The position numbers were made by a program, and so were the translations under genes. DNA of 64,000 nucleotides from Paragorgia papillata. Taxonomy: Eukaryota > Cnidaria > Anthozoa > Scleralcyonacea > Coralliidae. This document shows, one piece after another, positions 1 to 41,829 of this stretch. The notes under the pieces were generated by a model. It saw nothing but the letters and a program-made list of their open reading frames with translations. It did no database searches and was not told the DNA's origin. Position 1 is the stretch's first letter; every line of letters starts with the position of its first letter. The stretch lies in contig JAWNZC010000351.1 in the NCBI GenBank assembly GCA_035771165.1, positions 7,261,501-7,325,500 of the forward strand, written 5' to 3'.

Positions 1-715
1 TAACAGTTGGCTTAACACTACTGTACATGCACAATTTAATGGGATACACTTCCACCCTTAGAATAAATGCACAATTTCAGCATGTTAACACCAAAGCCAG
101 GGGTTAAAAAAATGTTCCAGAAAGTGAGTACAGTGTTATGGTCATATTTGATACCCCTGTCTGTGTTGTAATTTTTACCAAAAGAAAGGGGTTGGTGCTT
201 ACACATGCAGGCCTTGCCTGGAGTAAAACAGACACGCTCTATAAATAGCTCCTCAGTGACTCAAGATGCTCATTTTTGCATGTCTAGTAAATCTGACTGT
301 GTGCTGTGTGTTCATTGTTTAAATGTAATACCTGCTGTACATCAAGTTTGAAAAGTGACTTTTCCCAATTTAGTTAGTTATATTTACAGCAGTTATCTGA
401 GGCTTTATTTAACGAGAGATTACACTTGACGGTATCGGTACAAGGTTGATTTAAAAGGTAAACAAACCAGTCGAATACATTAGTTTGCACTATGTTTGCA
501 AAATTGCAATCATAATCAAAACAATGAAAATATGAAATGTACATCATAGGATCAGTAAAATCTGATTAGCTAATGTGACCAAGTTCTTACTTCTTACCAA
601 CACTCTAACAATTAAAATTCAAAACAAACTATAAAATTTGACTCGCAAACACATAAGTCATAACCAAGCGAACACGTAATAAGTGGATGTTTATGTTACA
701 TTTAATATGTTTTAA
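1..715. other. Unassigned AT-rich sequence
   Basis: No gene, exon or repeat could be supported here. The stretch may be part of the first intron of the selenoprotein O gene if that gene's first exon lies left of the window. Confidence 0.4.
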
Positions 716-1382
716 GGTGGCCCCATACAGTTTCTTCAAAAGTGGAAAACACACGTTCTAGATCCAAAATCTTGTACATTGATTCATGATTTGTTAAAAA
801 CATGGAACTAACTGACTCACTTGTATAGAACAGCATTTTGAGAATCAGAAATTGTAATGAAAAAGTACGTAACTGCATAACTATGGCAACAATGATGTTT
901 CAAAATGGCTGCTAATTTGCATTTAAACTAGTTTAATTCGAAAACAACATTGTGACCCCCAATTTTTATTTTATTAAAAGTTTTCTTTAGGCCAATTTTA
1001 AAAAAATTCTGTAGATCCAAAAATTTTTTATTAAGAATAATCACGTTTTTTTATTTGAAAAATCTTGGATCTACAGAATTTTTTTAAATTTGGCCTATTG
1101 ACTACTCATACTAGAAGAAAACGTTTAATAAAAGTAAAAAATGGGGGTCACCGAGTTTTTTTTTCGAATTAAACTAGTTTAAACGCAACTTAGCAGCCAT
1201 TTTGAAACGTCATTGTTGCCATAGCAACCACGGTTACGCAGTTTTTCGTTTCAGTTTCTGATTCTCAAAATGCTGTTCTATACAAGACATTTAGTTTCAT
1301 TCTTCTAAGAAAATATCAATGTACAAGATTTTGGGTCTGAAATGTATGTTTTCCACCTTTCAAGAAACTGTATGGAGCCACG
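716..1382. mobile_element. Fold-back MITE with TTAA target duplication
   Basis: The two ends are inverted copies: the left begins GGTGGCCCCATACAGTTTC and the right ends with its near complement. The similarity continues through most of the 667 bp, so the element is essentially one long imperfect palindrome. TTAA flanks it on both sides (712-715 and 1383-1386). No coding capacity is visible, so this is a non-autonomous element. TTAA targets are typical of piggyBac-type transposases, but the superfamily is inferred from the target site only. Confidence 0.8.
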
Positions 1383-2050
1383 TTAAATAAAAAATATAAG
1401 ACAAGTATTAAAGTTGAGGAATACGTTTTAAGAAACTCAATATTTGAACAAATGCCAAATTTGAATAGAAATTAAATGCAGGCACTCCATCAAAGGTGCA
1501 CCATACATATTTTGAGGTGCTCGCTAGGTGTGTGCTCTTGATCGAGCACCTTTCCATGCAAGGCCTGAGTCATGCATGGGTGAATTTGCAGACATCTGGG
1601 TACTACATGAGCAGGAACTTGGACAAATGAACACAGTGGACATGTATTAACAAAGACTGTCTAAAACATTTCAATTTTACCACTCACACATTAATATTAT
1701 GTATTAAAAATAATTGCTCAAAACACAGAAATATGATCAAAGTTTTATTGCTTACAACTTACAAGCAAGCAAGTTATCTGTGAACACAGTGCAATGTGCA
1801 ATTGGTGACTGATTTGAAAATGGCATGTTATATGGATTTATGAAATAAAAATAATTAACATCATGCGATGTGTATGTGTTGTTGTTCCACAGGTCCCTTG
1901 GGGCTAGTGGATTTGATACCCCCAGTAGAACTCCTTGGCTAAGTTAATGTGCGTAGTGGCTCAGAGCTCATTCGTGTACTGTCTGCCGTACGTGACGCTT
2001 CGCTACCACCCACCCACCCACCCCGTGTTAAGGCGTCCAGGTGGTTGAGC
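1383..2050. other. Unassigned sequence
   Basis: AT-rich single-copy-looking DNA. I see no exon or repeat that can be supported. Confidence 0.3.
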
Positions 2051-3720
2051 CGTTGCCAGTCCTTGGCTTGAGCTCGCTCAGTCGTGCAAGTAGGATTTGT
2101 GTTGCTGCTGGTGACCCTTGTGCCTGCAATCGTTGCGGGGATGGTATTTGTGTTCCTTGCGGGGCTACAGTTGCGGGCCCCGGGTACTGCATTTGCACTA
2201 CTTTGCAATCATACAGATGCTGGGTGGTTGCTTGTATGCTACTTTGCCATCATATTGTTGCTGGTGGGGGAGGGGGGGGGGGGGGGCTGCTTGTGCTAGT
2301 GTTCCTTGCTGTCTTACAGTTGCTAGGTGGTTACAGGTGTGCTACTTTGCTATCATATTGTTGCTGGGAGACTGCATTTAGGCTATTGTACCTGGCTATC
2401 GTACAGTGGCTTGGGGGTTGCCAGTGTGCTACTTTACTATTATATTGTTATCGTGCCTTTGCTAGGTGATCGCATGTTTGCTACCTTTGCTATCATAATG
2501 TTGTGGGGGGAATGCATTTGTGCTAATGTACCTTGCTGTTGTACAGTTGCTACATGGTTGCTTGTGCGCTACTTTGCTGTACTCTTCTTGCTGGTGGGGG
2601 GTCTGCATTTGTGCTAGTGCTCCTTGCTGTCTTACAGTTGCGGGGGATCCGCTTTGCGTTGGGGCTATTTAATACTATCCCTCAGTTGCAGAGGCCATGT
2701 TTGTCCTCCTCCTTCCTGGGTGACTGCCTTTGTCCTACGGTACCCTGGGTGACTGCCTTTGTCCTCCTGTACCATGGGTGTCTGCCTTTGTCCTACGGGG
2801 CCTCGCGGTCATACTGTTGCTGAGTATCTGCATTGTGCTAAGTTGCTGTCAGCTGCAGTTGCGGGGAGCTCCTTGTGCTACTTTGCTATACTACAGTTGC
2901 GGGTGGCTGTAGGTGTGCTTTACTGCTGTCGTACAGTCGCTGGGGACTGTTTTGTGCTCTCTGCTGCCGTACTGTCTCTGGGGAAGTGTATTTGTGCTCC
3001 CCTGCCATTGCCCTGTTGTGTGGGGGTCTCTTTAACTGTTTGGGCGATGTCGTTGTGCGGGTCCGTACTGTGCAACTTTGCCATACATGACGTTGGGGGT
3101 CTGTATTTGTGCCCCCTGCTGTTGCACAGTCGTGTGGGGGGTCTACTAGTTCAGCTGTGGCCTTCTGGCTTGCTGCTAGTGTGCGTGGGTCCGTACTGTG
3201 CACCTTTGCCATACATGACGTTGGGGGTCTGTATTTGTGCCCCCTGCTGTTGCACAGTCGTGTGGGGGGTCTACTATACTAGTTCAGCTGTGGCCTACTG
3301 GCCTGCTGCTAGTGTGTGTGGGTCCGTACTGTGCAACTTTGCCATACATGACGTTGGGGGTCTGTATTTGTGCCCCCCGCTGTTGCACAGTCGTGTTGGG
3401 GGTCCTCGGGTCCTCGCGGTGCGCTTGTGTGTTTCGCGCCAGTACACCTGGTCTGTTCCCCGGCTACTCCGGGTGATAACTTATGTAGGGTGTGTTCTTG
3501 GCTACTCCTAGAAAATGTGCAGTAGTGTGCTGTCTTTTTGTGTAGTAGTAGTAGTTTGTGCTTAGCTGTTGGTAGTTTGTGTTTCGCGCCAGTACATCTG
3601 GTCTGTTCCCCGGCTACTCTGGGTGATAACTTAGTTTGTAGGGTGTGTTCTTGGCTACTCTGAGAAAATGTGCCGTAGTGTGCTGTAGTGTGCTGTGATG
3701 TGTTGTAGCTTGTGCTTTAC
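2051..3720. repeat. T/G-skewed degenerate tandem repeat block
   Basis: The + strand is strongly enriched in T and G and built from diverged tandem copies. Early copies share a phrase close to GCTACTTTGCTATCATATTG. From 3059 to about 3425 there are three well-preserved copies of a 128-133 bp unit (starts at 3059, 3187 and 3320). A different unit beginning TGTTTCGCGCCAGTACA occurs twice (3429 and about 3580). Long open frames here are low-complexity artefacts rich in Cys, Leu and Val. No protein function is proposed. Confidence 0.65.
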
Positions 3721-4309
3721 GGTACCGGCTTATCCGGTTTTTGCGTAGTGTAATTTAAGTCTATTGGGCTCTTCAGCTGCTCTTAAGTCCAGCTCGTTGC
3801 TTGCCATTGTTTGCTATGTACCTGTCTACCTGCTCTGGAAAGGGCCCGTTTGTTGCTTGTCTATGTTGCAGGCGTGGGCCTTTGCTTCTGGCTTTGCGTA
3901 CAGGTTCCGGTCATTGATGGTCACCTGGATGTTGGTTGTTCAAATGCAGCTTTCGCCATTTCTCTGTTGGTAGGCCCCTGGTGGCTTTCTTAGGTCCAGG
4001 TCGGTATGGTAATTTCGGAACCATTGATTATCATTTGGTAAGTTACTTCTCCACTTTATGTGTGACAGTAGTTCTGTTAGGAGAGGGTAATTCTCGGCAA
4101 CATTGCTACAAGTTAATTGGGAGTTTAGGCTTGCCTGGAGCTGCTCTACCTATAAGACCCTCAGCTATTAGGGCAAACCCTCTCCGACGGAGCTACACCC
4201 TCCAAAGGTCGTAGTTACATTACTGTATCCTTGTTAGGCTCGCTAGTGCGGGTACGGTAGTTATTGGTGTGGTTTCAAGCCCTGTGCCAGACATTGCAGG
4301 ATTGTTAAA
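3721..4309. other. Unassigned sequence
   Basis: Less biased than the preceding repeat block. No exon with consistent splice sites was recognised. Confidence 0.3.
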
Positions 4310-4508
4310 TGAACCGCAAAACCGAAAAGATAATTAAAAAATATGTATTCAATCAAAAGTTATAACATTTTGAAATTTGAATTTTCGGCCATTTTGAGCA
4401 CACTGTTAATGTGAAATACTAACAAAATGGCGAAATTTCAAATTTCAAAATGTTATAAGTTTTGATTGAATAAATATTTTTAGTTATCTTTTCGGTTTTG
4501 TTAGTTCA
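4310..4508. mobile_element. Small fold-back MITE
   Basis: A near-perfect palindrome of about 200 bp. The left end TGAACCGCAAAACCGAAAAG is matched by an inverted copy at the right end, and the arms extend to the centre around 4400. No ORF is present. Confidence 0.75.
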
Positions 4509-5080
4509 CATAACATGCCATTTTCGATTCAGTTACAAAATATGTAATAATATTAAAACAAAATCTTCATGGCAAATATATGACATCATTTTCCCACCAT
4601 ACATGTAAAACTTTCAAAGAATTAATCCTCAAAGTCTATAGAGTATACAGTATACACATTCGTCGTTTAAAAGACTGCAACGTCTTTCCAACCGACGATC
4701 GCGCCTCACCTTCTTGCCTATTTCTTAACCCCTGTAAAGCGCCATAACGTAAGAAGCTCAAACGGTATTTCCTAATTGTCTGGAGACATGGTGAATGTCA
4801 AAGTGACAAACAATGAGCGGTTTATGTTGAGGGTGACCTGAGAGTGCACAAATATTTTGTATTACAGTCGGCTTCAGATTGCTTTTCACGGAAATGTTTA
4901 AGGCTCGTTTTCCACTTCAACCGTACCGAAACGTAGCGTTTTTCTTTGTCTTCTGACCTCAAAACAAACGAAAACATTACGTTTCAATACGGTACAGTTG
5001 AAATGGAAACCGCGCTTTAAACATCCGTCAAAAGCAACCTGAAACTGACAGGTATACAGGTATACAGCACAATTGAGCAA
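4509..5080. other. Unassigned sequence
   Basis: No gene seen. A short phrase around 4778 (TGTCTGGAGACATGG) recurs near 12055 and resembles the ends of the fold-back elements at 14583 and 15345, so transposon relics are likely. Confidence 0.3.
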
Positions 5081-5312
5081 TTGACGGTGCCGAAAAAGAT
5101 GGCGGCGGTACATTAACCACAATGCTTTACGACCTCAAATCAGCTCAACTTATCATGTTAACATGGATTAAGTAAACAAGAACTTCATTCCTACCAAAGT
5201 TGATCCTTTTAAAGAATTAGAACAAGAAACAATATTTACTATATGCAAAAGATTGTGGTTAAACTTAAATGTACAAGTCACCATCTTTTTCGGTACGGTC
5301 AATTATACTCAA
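5081..5312. mobile_element. MITE family A, copy 1 (TIR with GATGGCGG motif)
   Basis: A 232-bp element with inverted ends (left TTGACGGTGCCGAAAAAGA; right its complement, reading CTTTTTCGGTACGGTCAA). It is clearly the same family as the element at 36401-36650: both contain ACCACAATGCTTT near the left and AGGATTGTGGTTAA-like sequence near the right. No ORF is visible. The left terminal repeat carries AAGATGGCGGC, a match to the YY1 binding consensus. Confidence 0.75.
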
Positions 5313-5318
5313 ATGTTG

Positions 5319-5580
5319 CTATTGGTTGATTGCTTCATTATCCCAAAAAATACATTGTGTTAAAGCGTCTTTTCCAGTCCTCGCAGGAACCGGCTCGCAC
5401 GCTGCGAGAACTTGCACTTGCATCTAATTAAAAATAACTCAGAGCGAAAAAACAAGCACTCGTTGTGAGTTCTTTTTAATTAGATGCAAGTACTCGCAGC
5501 GAGTTGTGAGCTAGTTTCTGCGAAGACTGGAAAGTTAACACAATGTAAATTTTAGAGATAATGAAGCAATCAACCAATAG
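5319..5580. mobile_element. Fold-back element
   Basis: Inverted arms run from CTATTGGTTGATTGCTTCAT at the left to its complement at the right (ending at 5580). Matching inner segments include ACATTGTGTTAA and the TCTAATTAAAA core. Non-coding. Confidence 0.75.
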
Positions 5581-5993
5581 GCGAATTTCATGGCATTGCG
5601 TGCGCATCATTTTGCAAAGGAATTAGCGGGCTCTTGGCAGGCTCCCCACAAAGTAAGCAATGACAAACAGACTTGCTAGCGAGCCAAAAACAGCAGAATA
5701 ACAGTATTAAACATCCAGAAACTGTATCTATACTTTGTTTATTAAACAGTATGTTTACTTTGAGTGGAGTTTGCCAGTTTTTTTGAAAAGTGATGCACAC
5801 GCAACACCCTGAAACTCGCCTATAGCAAGCCAGTTTCTGCGATGACTGGAAAAGAGGCTTAAGGCAAATGCGACATTTGCATAAATGTGAACAAAAACTA
5901 GAAAGAAAAAAAGAAAGCTCACAAGACAAAGAGAACTGTCCTGTCCGATTCTGTCCGATCCTGGGGAAAGTTTCCTTGAATGGAAATCAGCCA
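5581..5993. other. Unassigned sequence with a degenerate fold-back half
   Basis: The segment from about 5830 (GACTGGAAAAGAGGCTTAAG) to 5993 resembles one diverged unit of the repeat group that follows. No gene seen. Confidence 0.3.
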
Positions 5994-6485
5994 AAGGCTA
6001 GTTTCAACTCAGGAAAATTTTCCGTAGGATAAAAACGGACAGAAAAGTTTCCTTTGTGTTAAAGTCATGGGTTCCGACCGAGAGCTCACAACACAAAGAA
6101 AACTTCCCTGTCCGTTCCTATCCGCGGAAGATTTTCCGGAGTGGAAACTAGCCTTTAAGGCTGGTTTCTACTCGGAAAATTTTCCGCAGGACCGGAACGG
6201 ACAGGGAAGTTTCCTCAGTCTTGTGAGCTCTCGGTCGGAACTAATGATTTCAACACACGAAATAAACTTTCCTGTCCGTTCCTATCCTGCGGAAAATGTT
6301 CCAGAGTGGACACCAGCCTTAAGGCTAGTTTCCACTCAGGAAAATCTTCCTCAGGACCGGAACGGACAGGAAAGTTTTCTTTGTCTTCTGAGCTCTCGGT
6401 CGGAACTAATTACTTTAACACAAAAGAAACTTTCCTGTCCGTTCCTATCCTGCGGACAATTTTCCTGAGTGGAAACTAGCCTTAA
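5994..6485. mobile_element. Concatenated fold-back units (GGCTAGTTTCCACTC family)
   Basis: Three successive palindromic units share the phrases AAGGCTAGTTTCCACTC, GGAACGGACAGG and GAGTGGAAACTAGCC in alternating orientation. They look like a small cluster of the same inverted-repeat transposon, or an amplified one. The cluster ends about 60 bp before the first visible SELENOO exon. Non-coding. Confidence 0.7.
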
Positions 6486-6507
6486 CTGTAAGTTGATGGA
6501 AACATAA

Positions 6508-36038
<29,531 letters not shown>

Positions 36039-36400
36039 GCAACTTCTGTAACATGCATTACGTATTTTAATAGCAGGCACTTCCTTTATCGACGAGGAAT
36101 TGTAAGGTGAATGTAAGCGCACAAGCGAGCCCAACTCTTGTTTGTCACACTAAAAAGATGACGATTTGTTAATTATGGTTTGTTACTCACAGAAAGGAAA
36201 ATAGCATTGTCACAAGATAGAGTTTTAGAAATTCGTGAAAAACAAAATTGTAATTTGTACCTTTTTTGACAGCATGTCAGAAAAATTGTTATGGTGGATT
36301 TTTGTTAAATGAAAAATTAAGTTTCAGACATCCTCCAAAATTTCTCAATTTTTTTATATCTTTGCTCTTAAGATATTTAATATTACACTGGTGACCAAAA

Positions 36401-36650
36401 TTGATGGTACCGAAAAAGATGGCGGTGGTACATTTAACCACAATGCTTTGCGATCTCAAATCTGCTCAAATAACATCTAAACATTGTTTATCATACTAAG
36501 TTGGATTATGTAAGCAAGAACTTCATTCCTACCAAAGTTGATCGTTTTAAAACCATGTCCTCCAATAATTCGGAAAAAAAACCCAATATTTACTGCACAC
36601 AAAGGATTGTGGTTAAATGTACAAGTCGCCATCTTTTTCGGTACGGTCAA
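36401..36650. mobile_element. MITE family A, copy 2, downstream of the SELENOO stop
   Basis: Ends TTGATGGTACCGAAAAAGA and CTTTTTCGGTACGGTCAA are inverted. The sequence matches the element at 5081-5312 throughout. If the SELENOO 3' UTR extends to the poly(A) signal at 37275, this MITE lies within the transcript. Confidence 0.75.
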
Positions 36651-37274
36651 TTAGTAAGCCGCGCAAAGAAAACAGTATTATTGGTCAAAACCATTAAAAA
36701 TACAAATTAAACTACTTTTCTTAAAATGGTCTGGAAGAGATCATGTTTAACAATGAAATTTCTAGGTTATGAAAGAGTTTTTGGAAGTGAACCAGTCAAC
36801 CAGAGACCTGAACTTGCTTCAGCCACCCTTGTTATGTCAACTTATGTGTATTTGAATGAAAAAAAAAATATTCACAAAAGTATTTATAGTGAAATAGACT
36901 AGGAGTCAAAATCTTTGTTGTTTTTTACACTTTGAAATATAGGATTCAAATCAAATATAAAACATTTGAAAAACATTACAAGAAAGTTGAAAAACTTGCA
37001 GAAATATAGGTGGCTCTTTAATTTTGGCCAGCAGTGTATGCAGTATGTACACAACTGTTTGCAAAGTGTTTGTATACTATATTATATACGAAATAACTTT
37101 TAAAAATTATATTTCTACAGTTATGAATACTAAACGTCACTGCATAAAATAGTGTTGCCATATTGGGTTGGTCTTCACATGGGACTCGTGTCCTGTTGAT
37201 CATTCCTTCAATCATGTTCAAGTATTGCACTCTTTATTTCCTGTATATTTGCATTCTTTCATGGTTGTAAAGTT

Positions 37275-37280
37275 AATAAA
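37275..37280 (+). promoter_or_regulatory. Candidate SELENOO polyadenylation signal
   Basis: AATAAA about 1.24 kb after the stop codon. No closer unambiguous hexamer was noted. Position only; no transcript evidence. Confidence 0.35.
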
Positions 37281-38348
37281 ATAGTACCTTAGCTAGCTTT
37301 TTCAGATCTATAAAATTTACAAATGGTGTTTGGACACTGCATATCTTATAGGTCATTAGTTGTATCACAATTAAGTCTCTCAAGAGCAATGTGAGATATG
37401 GAAACATTCAGGAGTTCTTTCAAATGTCAAATGATACAGTTTGTTGAAACTTAATTTTTAACATCATATACACCTTAAATGTAATCATCTGTAATAGAAC
37501 TGTTATACACATCTTGATGTATGAATGTTTACGTGTCTGCCAGATTGAAATATTTATGTTACAGAAGTTGACCCAGTCCAAAGTTGTCGACCGTTATTAA
37601 GAGATTACTACCATATTGCTCGTCAAGATCTAATTTAATTTCATGCTGCATGTAAAACTGGATAGTGTAGGAGTTGCACTCGGGGTTGTCGTGAAACGCA
37701 GACGATTATAAACCAGAATTTGTCGGGAAATTAATTTAATAATATGGCTTTTAAAAGAAGGCTGATAAGTTGTATATTATTTTCTATAAATAAGGCATAG
37801 TTCGAAGAACGTTCGCTAAAAAGGAACTACTTTTTCAAGGAGAATTAGCCCCGGTGAATTAACCAACTCTCTAGAGGGTAATATGACTGTTATATGTTTG
37901 TAACATAACAAAATATTGCTCAGTTTCAACTTATCTTTCAGAGATTTGTTCGACAGTCATGTAATGTTTAGCAGTCTGATCGTTTTAAAAAAGGTCAACT
38001 TGAGTTACCGACTTAAAAGACCACACCCATTTGTCGGCAAACTTAAAGCTCTCATCCCCTTGCTCTACCGCCTTTGCGACGACCCTGCGGTTGCACTCTT
38101 ATTTAGACTCAGTAATAATATTTCAATTGTTGTAAATTAAGTCTTGGCTAGTTTAAGATGACACTAACCTCGTTAATGAAGCGATTACAAAAATCCAGTT
38201 GAATAATGTTAGTCAAATATGTTGGAAGAAATGTTGGCATTGAACACACTTTTTTTTTTTATGCATTACCAACACTGCTATAAACACTAACTTCACGTCA
38301 GTTTATACCATAACAGCGTGTGAATGACATCTATAGCCAGAAACCTGA
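37281..38348. other. Intergenic sequence
   Basis: No gene recognised. A short ORF at 37916-38140 contains a peptide with weak LINE-tail flavour (FRDLFDSHVMFSS) that I cannot assign. Confidence 0.3.
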
Positions 38349-38784
38349 AGTGCTTATAAACCCAAATATGTTACTGCATATGGATTCTATTTGATGTGTA
38401 TAGTTGAATGCCAAAATATTGTTTGATTTGAACTTTGATTTGTTGTTATATTGAGGTTTGTACAGTATTTCCAAAATGGTAATGAGGATGACGTCAATGT
38501 CGGCATAATTTGCATACGCAGTGTTCCGCTACAGCAGAAATGTTACTCAATTCACATGTTAATGAATACTTGAATAGTGTATTCTGTATTTTATCATTTT
38601 TTTCATTAAAATTTTCAAGCGGTTTACCATAAGAAAAGGAAAAAACCCACACACAAATGCCTACATTGACGTCATCTTCATTAACTTTTTGGAAATACAA
38701 ACCCCAATATAACAACAAATAGAAGTTCAAGTCAGAAAATATTTTGGCATTCAACTATTCACGTTACATAGATTTATAGGCACT
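38349..38784. mobile_element. MITE family C, copy 2
   Basis: Left end AGTGCTTATAAACCC and right end ATTTATAGGCACT are inverted. Inner arms share GTTGAATGCCAAAATATT and its complement. TTAA is present at the right (38785-38788) but not preserved at the left. Confidence 0.7.
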
Positions 38785-38806
38785 TTAAAATTGCATGGTC
38801 GTGAAG

Positions 38807-38810
<4 letters not shown>

Positions 38811-38881
<71 letters not shown>
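38811..38881. repeat. (TA)n microsatellite
   Basis: About 35 uninterrupted AT dinucleotides. Confidence 0.95.
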
Positions 38882-38884
<3 letters not shown>

Positions 38885-39582
38885 TTATAGCATAAAGCTA
38901 AATCAATTAAGGTTGTCCTGGCCAAAGCCAAAAGTCAAAGCCAAGCGCGAAAAGTGCGATGGGAATTACTATATTTAAATAGCGAAGCACACATTTACTA
39001 TATTTATAGGCCAAAATCATACAAATAAACCAAACTTGCCTCTGGGGATTATTAACGAACATTTTCGCGCTTGGCTTTGACCTTTTGGCTTTGGCCAGGA
39101 CAACCTTAATTGATTTAGCTGTATACCGTATGGAAACAGTATACTAGAAATCTGAACGATAATTAAATATCTTGCAATAAGAAGAACGTTAAACACTTTG
39201 CATGCAATCAGAAGAAATTCAAACATCTAGAATCAGAAGAACTGTTCTTGGATTCCTGCTATACATGCACACAGCTTTGCCAACATAGGCTTCCTAATTC
39301 AGCAGCATTGTCGATATTTTCAACTTAAACGATTCTATAAAGTCAAGAGATTGACTTAATTTCTATCTAACCTTGGTTAAGCCATCCCTCAACTGTTGAA
39401 AAAAGGGGTTAGTGTTATTTTAAGAAGTAGGATCTCTTTTATGAAGGCATTGGTGAAAGCATCGAAAGCCATTGCTGGAAAAACGTGGTTATCACAACTT
39501 TAATATTGTTTAATAGTTTTCAATGAATACTAATTACTGCACTTAATTGCATGTATAATAATTTGTTATTTTAAATAATTAA

Positions 39583-40023
39583 AGTGCTTATGAAACTTAA
39601 TTTTTGCTTTTTATATTATTTGATAGTATTAAAATATAGAAAATTCTGATATTCGTACATATGTTCATTTAATATTTACGTCTTTGGAAAACACTTTATT
39701 TTTCAGTTCAAAATTGATAGGCCGTGAAACGTCAACACAATAACGCGGCCACAACTACTATTTGACGTCACACAGTGGAGCCATTATCATAAATGTGTTT
39801 AGTCTTGATCCACCTTTTGACGTCACATGTGTTGTTACTCGTCTCAGTCCTTGCTGACATTTCGACTTAAGAAATTCCACGGTTTGGCAAGTTTAAATAT
39901 AAAAATAAAGCACTTTCTAAACACGTAAAAAGCATATGTGAGCATATGTAGCAATATCAGCGATTTCTATATTTTTATATTACGAAATAAAGAAATTAGC
40001 GAAAATTTAATTTCATAAGCACT
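39583..40023. mobile_element. MITE family C, copy 3
   Basis: Ends AGTGCTTATGAAACTTAA and TTAATTTCATAAGCACT are inverted, with TTAA on both sides (39579-39582 and 40024-40027). The interior is unrelated to the other copies. Confidence 0.8.
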
Positions 40024-40449
40024 TTAAGTAATCGATTATGAAACTTTCATGTCTTACACATTTGAAAGAATTTCTGTCGTATATAAATTAATTAATTATT
40101 TATTTGAAGTGGAATTTATTTCTATAACGTGGAATTAAATAATCTGTTTTTCAAAAAAATGTTTTGTTGCTGAATATATGTTCCGAATAATGGCTTGTTA
40201 GAAATGTAGTGCAGAAAAGATCACCTTGCAGTTTGACCTTGCAGTTTGAGCTGTTTTTACCCAACCTCTAGCCTGAGTAAACAGCCGCCAGGCTACCCAA
40301 CCTCGTACCATGCAGGGTTTTTGTGCAAAGACTGGGTACGAGGTTGGTTTTTACCCTTGAACCTGATCTTGACTTTGAATAAGCTTAGCACGGCAGTCAA
40401 TGGCCAATAAGAAATTATTGCAAGCCATTTCAAGATAATAATAAGGTGT

Positions 40450-40990
40450 TACTCCAAGTGAGGTCGAATGATAGTATTTAGGCTAATTTGATATTTCGAA
40501 ACAGACTATCTCCACGACTCCACCCGAGTTCACTGTCCCACAATAATCATTGGAAATCCTCATGTATGAAGACTGTTGTCTGGATATTGAAGAAACTAGT
40601 AGAAACTAGTCTGTTTCGAAATATAAAACAGCTTATGTACTGTCATTCGACCTTCAGCTCTCAACTTGACCTAGCCTGTAGCTCATGCAGTTGGTAGCCG
40701 GGCCAAGTAGAGTTTTCTCTACTTGTCTGGTATGCATTCCACCCGAGTTCACTGTCCCACAATAATCATTCGAAATCGACATGTATGAAGACTGTTATCT
40801 GGATATTGAAGAAACTAGTCTGTTTCGAAATATCAAATAGCCTAAATACTATCATTCGACGTGACCTGTGGCTCAGTTCGAATGCCAGCCGGGCCAAATA
40901 GTTTTCAATTCTCTTCTTGTCTGGTATGGTTCGTCATTTGGCATAACACATTATTATTATTCTCCACCCGAGTTCACTATCCCATTATAA
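40450..40990. mobile_element. Fragmented fold-back units with TTCGAAACAGACTA phrase
   Basis: CCACCCGAGTTCACTGTCCC occurs at about 40519 and 40740 and, diverged, at 40963. GTTTCGAAATATAAAACAG and ATATTTCGAAACAGACTA are inverted versions of the same arm. The block appears to be tandem or rearranged copies of one inverted-repeat element. Confidence 0.6.
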
Positions 40991-41063
40991 TTATTCGAAA
41001 TCAATTTCAAGATATATTCTATTTTCTAGTATTTCAACTCCTGGCCAGTGTATAACTGTACTG

Positions 41064-41109
41064 TGCCCCATCCCCTCCCCCCCCTCTCCACCCCCCCCCC
41101 CCCTTCCCC
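41064..41109. repeat. C-rich tract
   Basis: Long runs of C with T interruptions. Strong strand asymmetry. Confidence 0.8.
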
Positions 41110-41274
41110 TCCCTACACTACGACTGAAAACGAGTGTCGAAATGAAGATGGCGGAAATATGGGAACCTTTTTCACATGACGGTATATAATCACTGACGTT
41201 TTTAGGAATTAACGTTTCTATATCTTTTTATCCTTTCTATATACTCAATCTTGATAACTGAAACGCTAACAGCT

Positions 41275-41343
41275 AGTCTCCTTCGCAGACCTTCTTATGT
41301 TTATAGCGAGCCATAAGAACGTCTGCGAAGGAGACTAGCTAAC
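41275..41343. repeat. Short palindrome GCTAGTCTCCTTCGCAGAC
   Basis: 29-bp arms around a short loop. It may be a minimal fold-back element or a hairpin. Confidence 0.7.
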
Positions 41344-41420
41344 AGCGGACCCAAAAACAAAATATTGTAACCGGCCGTGGGAGTTATCTAAAGCGCTTGT
41401 TTCATAAAAAATAATATATA

Positions 41421-41599
41421 GACCTTATTCTAAAATGGCCGCTGAATTAGAATTATTTTATGTGCATATAAAGTAGCCCTTATGACCTCATTTTAAAGTA
41501 AAAATTAATTTGAATTTCACACATGAAAACGAGTTCATAAGGGCTAATTTATATGTATATAAAAGAATTTTAATTCAGCGGCCATTTTGGAATAAGGTC
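41421..41599. mobile_element. Fold-back MITE GACCTTATTCTAAAATGGCC
   Basis: About 180 bp with inverted ends GACCTTATTCTAAAATGGCC and GGCCATTTTGGAATAAGGTC. The inner arms continue to pair. Non-coding. Confidence 0.8.
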
Positions 41600-41829
41600 A
41601 ATTATATAGAAGCAATTCACACTGGAAAATACAAACGTTAAACTTCTTTTTCGAAGTTTGGTGTTCACTCAGGCTAGAGAAATTTTTTTGGAAAATTATT
41701 CAGATTGTCTTCATCTGTGTGATATACTTATTTTATGAAAGACAAAGCAAAAACAAAAGACACTTGCCTTACTGTATACATCTTGAAATATATAGCTGAG
41801 CAGAAGAAATTCCAATTAAGATGTCGATC

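Noticed and set aside
2041..3511. Overlapping long ORFs (up to 250 aa) rich in Cys, Leu and Val
   Set aside because: They coincide with the T/G-skewed tandem repeats, occur in all + frames and have no domain-like composition.
36233..36265. GTGA...TGAC segment as a SECIS candidate
   Set aside because: Helix II would have only two short A-T blocks with a 5-nt bulge, the AA is misplaced, and the flanking helix I does not pair.
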